Shown here piece after piece: positions 24,898 to 48,786 of a DNA stretch of 64,000 nt. How positions within the stretch are numbered: the stretch's first letter is position 1; every line of letters begins with the position of its first letter. The stretch is taken from NCBI GenBank assembly GCA_020137815.1, contig CM035351.1, positions 9,205,969-9,269,968 of the forward strand. The letters are read 5' to 3'. The notes beneath the pieces are model-generated. The model was not told the DNA's origin and made no database searches. It worked only from the letters and a program-made list of their open reading frames with translations. Source of the DNA: Hormiphora californensis (Eukaryota; Ctenophora; Tentaculata; Cydippida; Pleurobrachiidae). A program made the position numbers and the translations under genes.

Positions 24898-27151
24898 ATG
24901 GATGTACCGGGTGATAGGGTCCAGCTGGACAGTGATGAGGGGGAGGAGTTCCAGGATCTGGTAATCAAATTTAGTAGTCTGAGAACACTTCTGGAGAAGG
25001 GAAGTGGAGCTCTCATCTCTGCTTATGACAATGATGTGAAACACAAAATCAGTAGGTGGCATTCAATTATCATGTAGGTCATTCATTCCTCCGTGCTATG
25101 TCGCAATTATATGAACATTATATCCCAGCCCCATCTGTTATACCACCTAGCCTGTCGCCCAATTTTAACCCTCTCCTTCCCCCTGCTTGAATTGTTCCAC
25201 CCCTTACAGGTAAGCACGACCAGGCAGTTATTGTAGGTGTATCGGAACAAGATGACTCTGCTATATCCCCAGTGGGGGCGTCCTCAGAGAATGATGCCCG
25301 GATCATGGCGGATGTATGTAGGATGCACATGGGAATGAAACCTAGCAGAGTGAAGCTCCTTACCCCCCATACCAAGACCCCGAGGAGGGAGGGTGTGAGG
25401 AAGTGCTTGAAGGAGGCCCTCAAGTCTTGCTCCAGGGAGGATTTGTTCTTGTTTTACTTTAGCGGTCATGGGTATATCTCAAAGGATGAACACTATCTTG
25501 TAACACAAGACTTCAGGTTCGTTGTAATTGTCATTTCATCAGTGTGTTTCTTGTTTCTTTGTCAGTCTGTTGGTTTGTTTGTCTCTGTTGTGTCTCTGTT
25601 GTGTTGCTCGTTCTTGTGTCTGGCGGCCCACCTGGTCAATCTCAATATGTGATTTATTCCATGTGGATACACACAGAACTACTGCAGAGTTACACAGACA
25701 CACTATTATTGTTTTCAAATATATGTTCTAGTCCTTATCGAACCTAGACAAATTTCCTCCGTCCACACAGGGTAGATGATGTGCGGAATACCGCTATTTC
25801 AGCACGTGACCTTCACAAATGGATATCCACATCAAAATGTACACGTGTCCTATTCATTCTGGACTGTTGCTACGCTGAGAAGTTCCAGGTGACTTCATGA
25901 TTCCAACCATATTTCATATCTTGAAATATATCTATTCCTGTTTCCTATAATCCAATATGTTCTCCATTGCACATTCTGTTCTCCACATTAAACACATCAT
26001 GCCCACCAGGAAGCCCTCTATAGGCACAGTAAAGGTGCAGGATCTCCCCTTGGTAAGCACGTGTACCTACTAGCCAGCTCGGAGTTGAATGAACCGAGTG
26101 TGTCAGACGAGTGCTGGTTGGAACATGGATATCTGACGTTCCTGGCGAAACACTACTTTAATTTCACCTGGTATGTTTTAGATTCTAGTTGTTGTTTTCT
26201 TCTGAAATGGTTGGTTCCTGTAACTGTACTAACCCACACCCTCTGTTAACTACTAACACATCCACCCTGTAACACACAGTTCAGTTGAACAGCAGGTATC
26301 AGTAAGGAAGCTGACTAGATTCATCAGAAGGTACGCAGAACCCCTTAGCCGCTTCACCTACACCGTATATGATGGACAGGTATAATGTATTTTACTGGAT
26401 GGAAACATCAACCTAAATCGGAATAAAGTCATCACATATAATTGAAGACAGGAGTTATGAGATTTGAAAGATGAAACAGCCGCTACTAATTATACCCCAT
26501 GTTCAGGTGTTGCAGAGGCCAGTGTTAGCACATCTGGTTCCTGAGGGGGGAGTGGAGACAGATGCCTCAGGGTACGCCCCTGACCCTGATCTACTGATGT
26601 ACTGGAAAGGGAAGCTGAGGAAAACAAGGACCTTCCAGGATTGGTGGAGTGATCGATTAAAAGATGTACAGGTGGGTCATATTTAGTGTGTTAGCAAGTT
26701 TTCTCTGTCCTCCAGTTTCCTGTGCACTTCTACACTTGCTAACTTTTATTGACTATGATATGAATATCATGTTCTTCTATTCACGTTGAAACACGTCCCC
26801 CTCTAGGTGGTTCTTGGTACCAACCTGTTTGCCTACTCCCGGATCTACTACGTGGTTTTACTGAACAGCCTCCACTCTCTCTGTATCCTACTCTGTGAGA
26901 GGGATATGATCCACATTGAGATAGAACAACCTGCCAACTATGCAGCCTTCTCAGATGCTCTCCTAGAGCTGGTTCTGGGTGATATCGACCAGCGGTCAGG
27001 AGATGAACATGAGTTGTTTATACAGGGTGTTGCGAACCCACACAAAGTGATTGATAGTGGGATTAGTGAGGGGATTAGGTCGGTTAATGAGCCATCGGCC
27101 CCACCCGGCTGTGAGATACCAGATACATATGAACTGGGTACTGTAGGATAA
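24898..27151 (+). CDS. Caspase-like (C14-fold) cysteine protease, intact dyad
   Basis: Seven exons (24898-25051, 25210-25516, 25771-25888, 26010-26170, 26280-26379, 26507-26671, 26807-27151) join in phase to about 449 residues. After an acidic N-terminus the catalytic domain begins near QAVIVGVSEQDD. Strand-helix elements follow, then FLFYFSGHGY, with the catalytic His, and RVLFILDCCYAEKF, with the catalytic Cys. The SGHG and DCC pair is the hallmark of metacaspase and caspase-like hydrolases rather than classical animal caspases (QACRG). The C-terminal 200 residues are unassigned but shared with the downstream paralogue. Role, substrate and activation are unknown. Alternative: an orthocaspase-like signalling protease. 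Confidence 0.85.
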
Positions 27152-27737
27152 CAATTGGGCATCTCAGAGCTATCAAATAATGTAGTTGTGAAAGAAGGTA
27201 TAGGGGAGGAGGGACGGAAGTTGGACAATGATTTGGGAAACTCCTGTGTCTCACATGAGATGCTGAAATCAGAACTAGAAGTTTTAAAATTATTTTGAAT
27301 GGTTTACTAACTCTACTTAAATTTGATTCTTTTACCGTTTTTTAGATTTTAATTTCAAATAATTTTAACCAGAATTACGTAACATAATGCTTTTGCCCCC
27401 TGCACCCCAACTGACCTCACATTTTCTCAATGTTTTTATCTCTCGTTGCAGATTGACCGAACATTCCCTCACCCCCACCACCCTGCCCTAATTCCAAGCT
27501 GATAACCATAATCTCATGGTTTAGATAATGTAAAAAGTTGGGGACTTTCGGAAAACAACTCGATGTGACGTTATGTGAGGGTCTTATTATAAATTGAGGA
27601 ATTTGAAGAGTGAGTTTCAAGTTACATTCGCTCCGCACCGATACTAACTATGTATTACTAGATCGAATATGAACTGTTTCTCTTGCTTATTCACTGTTGT
27701 GTAACATGTTTCCCCATCTCTTTAGGAGACAGTGAAG
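27152..27737. other. Spacer between the caspase-like paralogues
   Basis: No exon recognised. It ends in a good splice acceptor, CCCATCTCTTTAG at 27713-27725, 12 bases before the start codon of the second paralogue. Confidence 0.5.
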
Positions 27738-29337
27738 ATGACCCAGAACCACTCAGATCAGAGTACTACAGCTAACAAGGGAGATGTGGTAGTTCACTTT
27801 GACGATGATCACTACCCCCGCCTTACTACCACTACACCACCACGTGACAGTCACGTGATCAGCGGTGCAGACTCTGCAATACTGATAGGTATCAGTAGCC
27901 TGGAGGGAGTTAGCAAGAGTTTCGTATCCGGGGCAACAGAGAACGATATTCACACCATGAGAGATGTCTTCATTGATACATTTGGAATGAAGCCTAGCTC
28001 GGTACATGCTCTCAGTACATTGTCCCAGACACCAGCCAAGGTAGAAACTGTTAAGAAGACCCTGTCTAAAGTGTGTAAAGGGGCTAAACGAGGTTCAGCC
28101 ATCTTCCTCTACATATCAGCACCGTGCTGGCAGCAGGGCGGGGAATACTTCATCCCAACCCAGGAATATCAAAGACGAGGGGCAAGCAGTTTTGGTATCA
28201 CCTCAGATCTACTTGAAAAGTATCTTGGTAAAAGTGATGCCAGCCGGGTGTTCCTGTTTCTAGATTGTGATAACGCCGGCAAGTTCGCAGGGCCCCTTTG
28301 TACCCGATTGCAGAAGAGAGTGTGTGTGGTAGCGGCACATGGGAGTGTGGGAAGGGGTCTACAGGATGAGCGGATTCTAAAGCACGGCTACCTGACATTC
28401 TTCTTAAAGTTCTACCTGCGACGGTAATGAGCTATACTTCATCACCAACAGCTGCATGCATAGCTGCACAATATTTGCCGTATATATATCAAGTTTTCTA
28501 AATTGTGTCTAATATGTGAGGACCAAAGTGTCTCCAACAATTTGACTTTTTTAGGTTACGAGTGTCGAGCCTATCAATGGACAGCTTGATGGACTTTCTG
28601 TCGCAGTACACAACTCCCCTCAGCAAGTTTCATTATGATGTTAAACTGAAACAGGTTGGTCTAAACAAGGCAGGCTACAATGAAGTATTCTAGCTAACTC
28701 TAATTGACAGTTGTTCCTCTATCCTTCTTCTATAATCTATCACCTCCCTCTCACTAGGTAGTCCAGAAACCCACCCTGCTCGTCTCACAAGATGTAGGGG
28801 AGGTGGAGGCTGATGGAGTGAGGACTACCACACGTCCCTCCTGGAGAGATGTGTTAACCCAGACTACCGCCTACACCTCCTGGCTGGGTAACAGAGAGAC
28901 TGATTGTCTTGCTGTCCTGGGAGATAGGACATTTGTGAAGACACAACTCTATATACACCTCTACCTGACATGTCTCCGATCTTTCTCTCTTCTCCTCCTT
29001 GAAAGGGATAAACTATACCTCGCAGACATGAACAAAGTTGATATTGAGAGGTGAGATGTCGTAGTGTCTGTCCGTCTGTTTTTCACTATATGAGTGCAAA
29101 AGTACTTTTGTTTCGTGTTTTACAATGTGCTACTATTATCACCCCCTCTCTCTCTCCTGCAGGTTAGCGGATGCAATAGTGGAAGTTGTGTCTGCCTGGG
29201 TGGACTCACTTGCCCATCCTGATCACGACAGATGGGCCTCTTATGACGGTCTAGAGACCATCGACAGGGACTTTGTACTGAAGGGCCTAAAAGAAGGGGC
29301 TGGTATGGTGTGTGGTGAGACAGCAACTGAGAACTGA
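27738..29337 (+). CDS. Caspase-like paralogue lacking catalytic residues
   Basis: Four exons (27738-28423, 28555-28654, 28758-29050, 29163-29337) give about 417 residues in phase. It aligns along its length with the upstream gene: AILIGISSLEG matches AVIVGVSEQ, NDIHTMRDV matches NDARIMADV, HGYLTFFLKFYL matches HGYLTFLAKHYF, and the C-terminal LLLLERDKLYL matches LCILLCERDMIHI. The SGHG box has become SAPC (His to Pro) and DCCYAE has become DCDNAG (Cys to Asp). Both catalytic residues are therefore gone while the frame stays open. Two introns are at the same protein positions as in the paralogue; three are missing here and one is private. It is probably a pseudoenzyme, perhaps a regulator or dimer partner of its neighbour; that role is inference. 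Confidence 0.85.
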
Positions 29338-30824
29338 GAATTGAAAACATTGAAATTTGAAGATATTGAACTGTGTATTGAAGTGTGTGATTCAACTTCA
29401 CTTGGTTTAGATTTATTAATTATTGCTACAGAATTTTAAGTATGTTAACTTTATATTCTATTTATTTTGTGTCAGCTTTAGCGCATTAAATTGTTTGTAG
29501 TTTTACCTCTATCAGACCTATATTAGTACACCTACCTAGATCTAGTAATACCTACATCTACCCACGCGGCTGGGCCAGAAATCCTCTGACAACCATCTAA
29601 AGTATCGGTCACTTGATTCCACCAAAACTGGATCGGAACAGTGCCCGATTACCAGTCAACAGGGCACTGTGTAACACAGCCGCACTGAGAACAGTGTAAC
29701 CTGTTAAAGTGTGTAAACTCCCCTACATATATGTGTCGACTATATTAATGTAACGAGATAACACAAGTAAACGATTAGTGAGTGAAGCTGTATAGGAGAG
29801 CTATATGATCGAGTCCAATTATTGTCACTACCTCCGACATAATTATCTCTCTTCCTCTTTACTTGCTCACTTAATTTTCTATGAAATATGTGCATATCAT
29901 ACGGTAGACCGATCACCAATTAGTTATTAGCGAGTGAAATTACTGATGAGATCAAAGATTGATATAATTATTAGGACGCACCAAGCAATTATTTGGTTCT
30001 AAAATTAAGCCAAATGAACTACCAAATGAAATATGAATGTTAACTACTTTTCATTCTGAGTTCACGGATACGAGTTACAACCCTCTCATTCAGTGAGAGT
30101 CCCACATTTTATTCCGAAATCAGCCTCTTCTCAACACTAATTGTAAATGCCAAATATCGTGGCAGCGTGTTCACTATCTACTCATGTTTTGGAGCTAATT
30201 AGTACCCTGTGTGTTGAGCCTATCAGGGGCTTCCGGAAGTAATACGAGCCACGTGGGAGTGTCTTCATCTAGACTCTGAAGATGGAACACTTCTCTGGAA
30301 CGCGCATCGCCGAACCAGAAAACAAGGAGAACACCGCGCGTAGAAGCGGCAAATATTGGAACGCGCAAATAAAAAGCCGCGCAATTTTGTGTTAAACAAT
30401 GCGCGTTCGCAATACAAAATTTCGAAAAGAGAGAACTCCTTTTTGTCGTCTTTTTAAAAAACTTGGAATGCGCTGCAGCCCCCTCATGCGCGCACCCCCG
30501 CAACGAGGGGACTGGAGGGAATGCCGCGCGCGCGTTTGGCCTGATCCCGGCTGGGTCGAAGATAACTTTGCGGTCGAAAAAACGGCGGTGCTTATAACTT
30601 TGGCTCCTGAAGTCCGTTTGACTTGATTCTTTCACCAGTTGTTAGATCTGACGATTATCTACCTTGCTGTTTTTGAGAGAAGTTAATTGGACTTAAGGAG
30701 GCTGAGCAATAGCCGTTGAAAGATGGGTTGTTTTCAAAAAGTGACGTCACAGATTCTTGCAGGGACACCTTTTTAAAAATTTCATTCAAATTTTGATTTT
30801 ACCGCACTCGATTTTGCGGAGTTT

Positions 30825-30955
30825 GGTTCATATCTCCTGTTCCTGATAAGATAGAGACCTGAAACCGGTTGCATTTGAAAGCTGTTATCTTCCTCTTTCC
30901 AACGCTACCAAAACGATTTCTGTACCTTATCTGGAACCGGAGATATGATTGATTA
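30825..30955. repeat. CTGATAAGATAGAGAC hairpin core
   Basis: TTCCTGATAAGATAGAGACC leads into a partly self-complementary segment (GAAACCGGTTGC, then CCTTATCTGGAACCGGAGAT). The same lead occurs inside the giant palindrome and in the elements at 39953 and 51665. Its flanks share the GATATGAT tail seen at 40135. Confidence 0.6.
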
Positions 30956-30983
30956 TGTATTCCCCCCTAGCGCGGTATTCCCT

Positions 30984-31015
30984 CCAGGCCCCTTATATTA
31001 TATTATAAGGGGCCT
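30984..31015. repeat. Perfect short palindrome
   Basis: GGCCCCTTATA is followed by TTATA and then its complement TATAAGGGGCC, giving a near-perfect 30-base self-complementary site. It could be a hairpin or binding site; nothing nearby indicates which. Confidence 0.8.
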
Positions 31016-31348
31016 GCAACGTATGCCAATAAAAAACAGAAATCGCCAGTTTGGACACGATTCAGCTTACTGAGATCAACACTTGTTGCGCTTAGGGGCA
31101 CCAAGAGACGTGTGATCCCAGTCAGAGTGTTGACTTTCGAGATACATGAGCAGAGAGAGGGAGAATGAGTATATGAGGGTGTGTGGGTAATTTATTGTAA
31201 TTTATTGTTCCATTTTTCTAGTTTCAACTTTTTTTGTTTGGTTTATGCTTGAAAGACTATTTTTCTTGAAATTCCCTCCGTTTAAAGGCACACTTTACTA
31301 ACTAAGACAGTAAATTAAAGCTGGTTCATCACTAAACTGTTTCTATAG

Positions 31349-32980
31349 ATGTCAGATTCGTCAGATGACGAGTTGGGGCTGTTTTCGTTCTCCAACAAAA
31401 AGAAAATCCTGAAGGAGAGCGGACCAGTAGCCCCGTTACCCCAGCATGACGACCATGAACATGAACATGGCAAGATAGAAGAGCTACTTAAACGGAAGAA
31501 CAAGCGGAAAAGGCTGGAACCAGTGGAAAACCCGGTAGTGAGTGCAGGATACTGTTGCTCGTATATTGGAAGAAGATGACGAAGATCCTTGTCAGGAAGA
31601 AGGACGTGAACTTGAATACCTCGGGTTCAGGACGAAACAAATCTTTATGATGTGGACAAAGCTCTGGTAAAATACTGTATAGCTAGGGTCTTTAACTTGG
31701 TAATTGTTTGTAGAATCCACTTATTATGATAACTCCGGATTTCTCTTTTCCAGTGCTGTAGAACCTGTCAATGAGGATTCACCGAACCCAAAAAAACGTC
31801 GGATGACCAAAACAGTAAAGAAACGCAATCAGTTACTCAGGTTCGTGTTATACAGTTTTTTCTATTTTGCCTCGTGTAAATCTACTGACTGGTCTTCTCT
31901 ATTATTCACGACTCTCCAACAGTAAACTAGACGGCATGATTGGTAAACTGACAGCTACGACGGGGGACCTGCTCGACACTAGTATTGAGGACCCCTCCGC
32001 TGATAGCTCACCCGCTGCAGAGCGAAGTATTACCCTGAAGTTCCGGAAGAGTAGTAACATGCACAGATTCAAAGTATTCATGGTTAGTGTACAGCTGTAG
32101 TAGTGCATAACATTATGTAGCAGGATGCAGTGGACCTACATTCCCATATGTAATCGGCTCTTATACACTTCTTTCTTAAAAGTTTCCCTCTTGTAATACT
32201 CCATCGTATACCCCCGGACCCCCTCCCTGACTCCATTTCTACAGAGTACACCATTGAACATCCCGCTGGGTCACATAGCAGGGATGTACGATACGGTACC
32301 TAGCCAGTTACTACTGCAGCTAAACGATGAGAACCTTGACCACGACAAATCCTCCCGTGAACTGGGGATAACTGTCGCTGACATAATAGGTGGGAGATGT
32401 CAGATCCCCGTCAGATCATAAAAAATGGAAATCCCCTTTTGAATTTCTCACTCCCTCTGTTGCATTAATTTCAATTTATATTTACCAGAGGTATTGGTTG
32501 TTGGTGAGAGCAAGTCCGCTAAAACTACTACTGACGCTGATGAAACAAGTTCCATGGCCAGGCAATTACCAGGGACTCTGACAATCAAAATACAGAGCAC
32601 TGGTCATAGAAATAATGTGAAAGAAATAAAGGTGTTCAAGGTAAGTACTTTTACAACATTTGACTCCCAGGAGAGGTTGGAGATAACTTGCCTTGTTCGA
32701 CCCTTCCAGTGCATTTATAGAATAAAATACTAAGGGTTCGAACCAAACAAGAGATAACATTAACTTAATTTCTGATCTTGTAATCCGTATCTGATATATT
32801 CCTCCGCAGAACAAAAAGCTTGCGGAGTACTTGTTTGCAGTTACCAAGGAATTTGGGTATGGGGCTGCTCAATTTCGGTTTGATGGGGACTCTGTAGACC
32901 CGAAGAAGACACCTGGTGAACTTGACATAGAGGATGGAGATTGCTTGGACATTTTAGAAGTAGACTTATCTCAACAATAG
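31349..32980 (+). CDS. NFATC2IP/Rad60/Esc2-type SUMO-like domain protein
   Basis: Members of this family carry two SUMO-like domains at the C-terminus and act in the nucleus in SUMO-dependent genome maintenance. The acidic and basic N-terminus begins MSDSSDDELGLFSF. Exons 31755-31840, 31922-32081, 32246-32389, 32489-32640 and 32810-32980 are solid. The first SUMO-like domain spans SITLKFRKSSNMHRFKVFM to ELGITVADIIEVL. The second spans LTIKIQSTG to ELDIEDGDCLDILEV, the usual family ending. The join after codon 62 (about 31535) is uncertain: either a +1 base lies near 31545, or an intron runs from GTAGTG to CCTTGTCAG at 31594. The start ATG follows TTTCTATAG with no spacer. Gene order identity with NFATC2IP is by domain layout, not by full alignment. 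Confidence 0.83.
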
Positions 32981-33194
32981 ATCTGTATATTTTAATGAGA
33001 ATTAGGATTTAAATCAGTAACTTACTCAACAAAAACTTATTTAATTAGTTAACCGTTTTTAAGGTTTTGTTTTTACAATTTACATGATGGTGAATTTGTT
33101 TCTACATATTCCTATATTGTATTGGTTACAAATCTGAATTATTCACATTCTATCTAGATATTGAGTTTGTTAAATTTTCGTATTTTACCGGGAT

Positions 33195-33217
33195 CTTGAC
33201 CCCCCCCCCCCCCCCCA
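33195..33217. repeat. Poly-C homopolymer
   Basis: About 18 consecutive C in the spacer before the TBC gene. Similar C or G runs occur at 39967, 42771, 51261, 53436, 55391, 56013 and 61816 and are likely places for assembly error. Confidence 0.9.
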
Positions 33218-33276
33218 TTAAAGCCACCCACTCTAACTCATTGTTATTATTTAGGATGCTGAATTGAAGCCATGGA

Positions 33277-45483
<12,207 letters not shown>

Positions 45484-45947
45484 AATTTGGACAATTTATC
45501 AATAAACACTTCAATTCTTCAACCCTTCACTAGTCCTACTTGTATACTACAGCTTCGAGGTCTATTATAAAAAGCTGGACGAACTGTATAATACTTGATT
45601 ATTTGCATGGTAATGGAGACTGGGTTCTTTGAAATTAATAGATGACATGTTTTCGTGAATTTTTATACTGTTTTTGTTTCTGATGATGTGTGATTAAATT
45701 ATAACTCGTATAAATTCGTTATATTCCCTAGAAATATATATTTCTCGTTGAATTTATTTCCCAACAGTGATTGAAATGACAACTATAACAGCTGCAACTA
45801 GCTAACCATCCCTTCCCCCGGTCTCTTAGACTAGTAGTGCACTAAGAAAGGGCATATATAATACTGATTTTCCCAGCAATTCCCCAAATTTCTGCTCCCC
45901 CAAATCGACAACCACTAAACTGCCCCCACTTCCTCATAGCAATTAAA

Positions 45948-46121
45948 ATGTTGGGTGGAGAGGAATTGGATTACCAGGATTTTATAAAGCTCCACAAGGC
46001 CCAAATGGAGCACATTGGACTTCCGCAACACTATTATAGGACCGTGTTTGAGAAAGTGGAAGCGGAAATATACGACAGTGGGAAATATTTCATTATGATG
46101 ACAGACGGGACTAACTGGGAG

Positions 46122-46161
<40 letters not shown>

Positions 46162-48151
46162 TTCTGTCTGTCTGTCTGTCTGTCTATCTGTTCTTTTGGT
46201 ATGTCTTTCTGTCTGTCTGTCTGTCTGTCTATCGGTTCTTTTGGTATGCCTGTCTGTCTGTTTGTCGGTATGTCTGTCTGTATGTATGTATGTCTGTCGG
46301 TCTGTCTGCCTGTATATCTATCTTCCATAATGTCAGCACTGCCGCACCCCGCCGCTGGTATAACAACTCGTGTTGTTGCAGGTGCAGGCAACACGATATA
46401 TCGATCCAACTGATGCCAATACCGTCTTCCTGATTGACCACTGTTGGACCTTTGACCCTGAGCAGTGTAGACGCGCCCTGGTTGAGATACCTGGTCTGGC
46501 ACGGAGGGTGACATCCATCCTGCCCAGAATGGACGATGAGGGAGAGGAGAGTGATCAGAGTGAGGATGAGGATGGAGAGATGGCGAGGGAGAAGTTGGAC
46601 AAACTAGCTGACAAGCTCACCGAGCGGATCTGGGATGTAGTGGAGACGTATACAGTACAGAAGGATGAGGATAAGGTGACTCTATGCTACCTAATGGACG
46701 AGTTTGGGTCACGTATTGGGCATTGTGACACCCCCAATGTGAAGTTTGCACCTTTCTTCCATATCACCAAGCAGTTTGCTATCACCCTCATGTGGCCGGT
46801 GCACCCTGAGGACGGGTTAGATGTGGGAACCATCATTACCCGAGATGTGGCATTTGGGGAGGAAGATTCCGGGAAACGGGCGGCACGTCTAGCTGCTCTA
46901 AAGGGCAAATCGGCTGATTTAGATGCCCTCACTCTCTCTGAGGAGAAGTTGGACCCCTTTAAAATGTATGGTCGAAAGGAACAAACCCTTGCCGACCTTG
47001 AGGGGATAACGGACGAGGAACACCCAGCAACAAAACAACTCCAATCGGGTAACCCTATTAAAATCTGTACTGATCTCCCCTTCATGGCTAATGCCATAAC
47101 AGACCCACAGTTTGAGGTTGTTGAGTCCCAGGAAGAGGCAGATATGCTCTTCTCCTCCGTCCACTTCGACCAGTTCAGACAGTTGGGAGAGAACCACCCG
47201 ACTAAGATTGTCAACCAGTTCCCGAGTGAGAATGTTATCTGTTGTAAGGATCTGCTGTTGAAGGTTGGACGGAGGTCTACCCTTCCTCAATCTGAGCGGG
47301 ACACAGCGGATCAGCTGATCAGGTGTGCGATGAACACCGCTAAGATCGGCTGGGCAGAACGTCTTCACCCTTGGTGGATGCCCATAGGATTCGATCTGGT
47401 TAACGAGCTGCCTGCCTTTGTGAGGCATTACCTGGAGAACAGGGAGGCTGGCAAGGATAACACATGGATTGTGAAACCATGGAACTTGGCACGTGGTAAA
47501 CACACGTACGTGACAAGGAACCTGTCTATGTTGGTTAAACTGGCATACACCTCCCCTAAAATAGTTCAAAAGTACATTGAACGTCCCGTGCTATTTTACC
47601 GAGGTGATGTTGGGAAAGTTAAGTTTGATATCCGATATGTCATCATCCTCAAATCAGTCCATCCCCTGAAGATCTACAAATACAATGTGTTCTGGTTGAG
47701 GTTCGCCAATAAACCATTTGGACTTGACCAGTTCGACGAGTACGAGAAGCACTTCACTGTGATGAACTACCAAGGAAAGGGCTCCTCTCTGAAACAGATC
47801 CATGATGTTGAGTTCACCAAGATGTTCGCTCAGCAGTATCCTGATCACCCGTGGAGCGGGGTTGACAAGGAGGTTTGCAGGATGCTCCGAGAGTGCTTTG
47901 AAAGTGCCACCTGCCTCCCCCCACCTAGAGGCCTCGGTAGGTCACCCCAATCACGGGCTATCTACGCGGTTGACTTTATGTTGAAGTGGGGTGAGGGAAA
48001 GAAGATGGTGCCCCAAATGTTGGAGATCAACTTTAACCCTGATAACCAGAGGGCATGCAAGTATCACCCGGAGTTTTATAACCACTGTCTCAAAGCACTA
48101 ACTGGACAAAACGTGATTTCCGATGAATTACCTGTCACCGAAATTCTCTGA
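45948..48151 (+). CDS. TTLL12: Tubulin--tyrosine ligase-like protein 12
   Basis: Two exons (45948-46121, 46382-48151) give about 647 residues, matching the size of animal TTLL12. The protein pairs an N-terminal SET-like region with a C-terminal TTL domain; known homologues are atypical family members that affect tubulin and histone modification rather than being clear ligases. Landmarks in order: FIKLHKAQMEHIGLPQHYYR, VFLIDHCWTFD, YLMDEFGSRIGHCD, WIVKPWNLARG, KYIERPVLFYRGDVGKVKFD, YNVFWLRFANKPF, EKHFTVMNYQG and YAVDFMLKWGEG, ending in LEINFNPDNQRACKYHP. Intron 1 is a TCTG repeat tract. The start ATG is 8 bases after an acceptor-like TTCCTCATAG. There is no frame damage in 1.8 kb of exon 2. 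Confidence 0.96.
46122..46320. repeat. TCTG/TGTC tetranucleotide repeat
   Basis: Imperfect TCTG repeats fill most of TTLL12 intron 1 (46122-46381). The reading frame over it is open only because of the repeat. Confidence 0.95.
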
Positions 48152-48786
48152 GACACTTTTTGATCACCCGCGAACAATCTTGGTTACGAAGTCACCCCTA
48201 ATACGCTTAGTGGGGAGGGGTAATTTCATTACCAACGAACAATCGGGAAGTCACAAACTTTTAGATTTTTTTAAATAAGGGGATCCACTTAACTTATTAT
48301 TAACTTATTCACTTTAGTTGACACACAATAAGTGCCATAAACGTTCCAGTGGGGCGAGAGTTTCAAATTTGAATTACCTTACTAAGATTTTATTATGTGG
48401 TACCACTCACATACCTCATACAAGAAAATAAACCCCTTTTCAACTTTTTGCAATCTCAAGCTATAGGACTGAGAATTTTGTGGGCAAAACGTCGATAATA
48501 TTGTACGTGTTTTAATGGAAGTATTCATAACATATCAAGGCTTGAATATAATAGTTGAATAGTTATCAAAATCACACAGATTGGATGTGGTGGCACTGGT
48601 ACAGTACTGACAATTCAGTATAATAAAACCTTAAAAGGTGAAACTTGAAGCTCTCGCCCCTGCTTTTTACTTTTCTACCATCGTTTATCCAGTTAACAGG
48701 AACACCTGTCATGCCTCATAGCCACTACCTAGAATTTCTAATTTTCCCAGAACCACCAGTAACTCGTCTCCTTGCTAGTTTCCAGA
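48152..48786. other. Spacer between TTLL12 and GFM2
   Basis: No exon or ordered repeat. It ends in the pyrimidine-rich acceptor CTTGCTAGTTTCCAG, one base before the GFM2 start codon. Confidence 0.5.

Larger units (their letters stand above)
29338..31348. other. Intergenic region with dispersed hairpins
   Basis: No exon supported. A GC-rich stretch at about 30230-30600 (many CGCGCG motifs) has open frames on both strands with no family match. A hairpin core lies at 30825-30955 and a perfect palindrome at 30984-31015. Confidence 0.5.

Noticed and set aside
31530-31600. A sixth +1 frame break, in the NFATC2IP-like gene
   Set aside because: A 60-base intron from GTAGTG to CCTTGTCAG also keeps the frame, and this N-terminal region is not conserved enough to decide.
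46122-46433. Extension of TTLL12 exon 1 into a Cys/Ser/Val-rich tail
   Set aside because: The stretch is a TCTG repeat. Splicing GAG|GTTTGT to TTGTTGCAG|GTG restores the conserved protein in phase.
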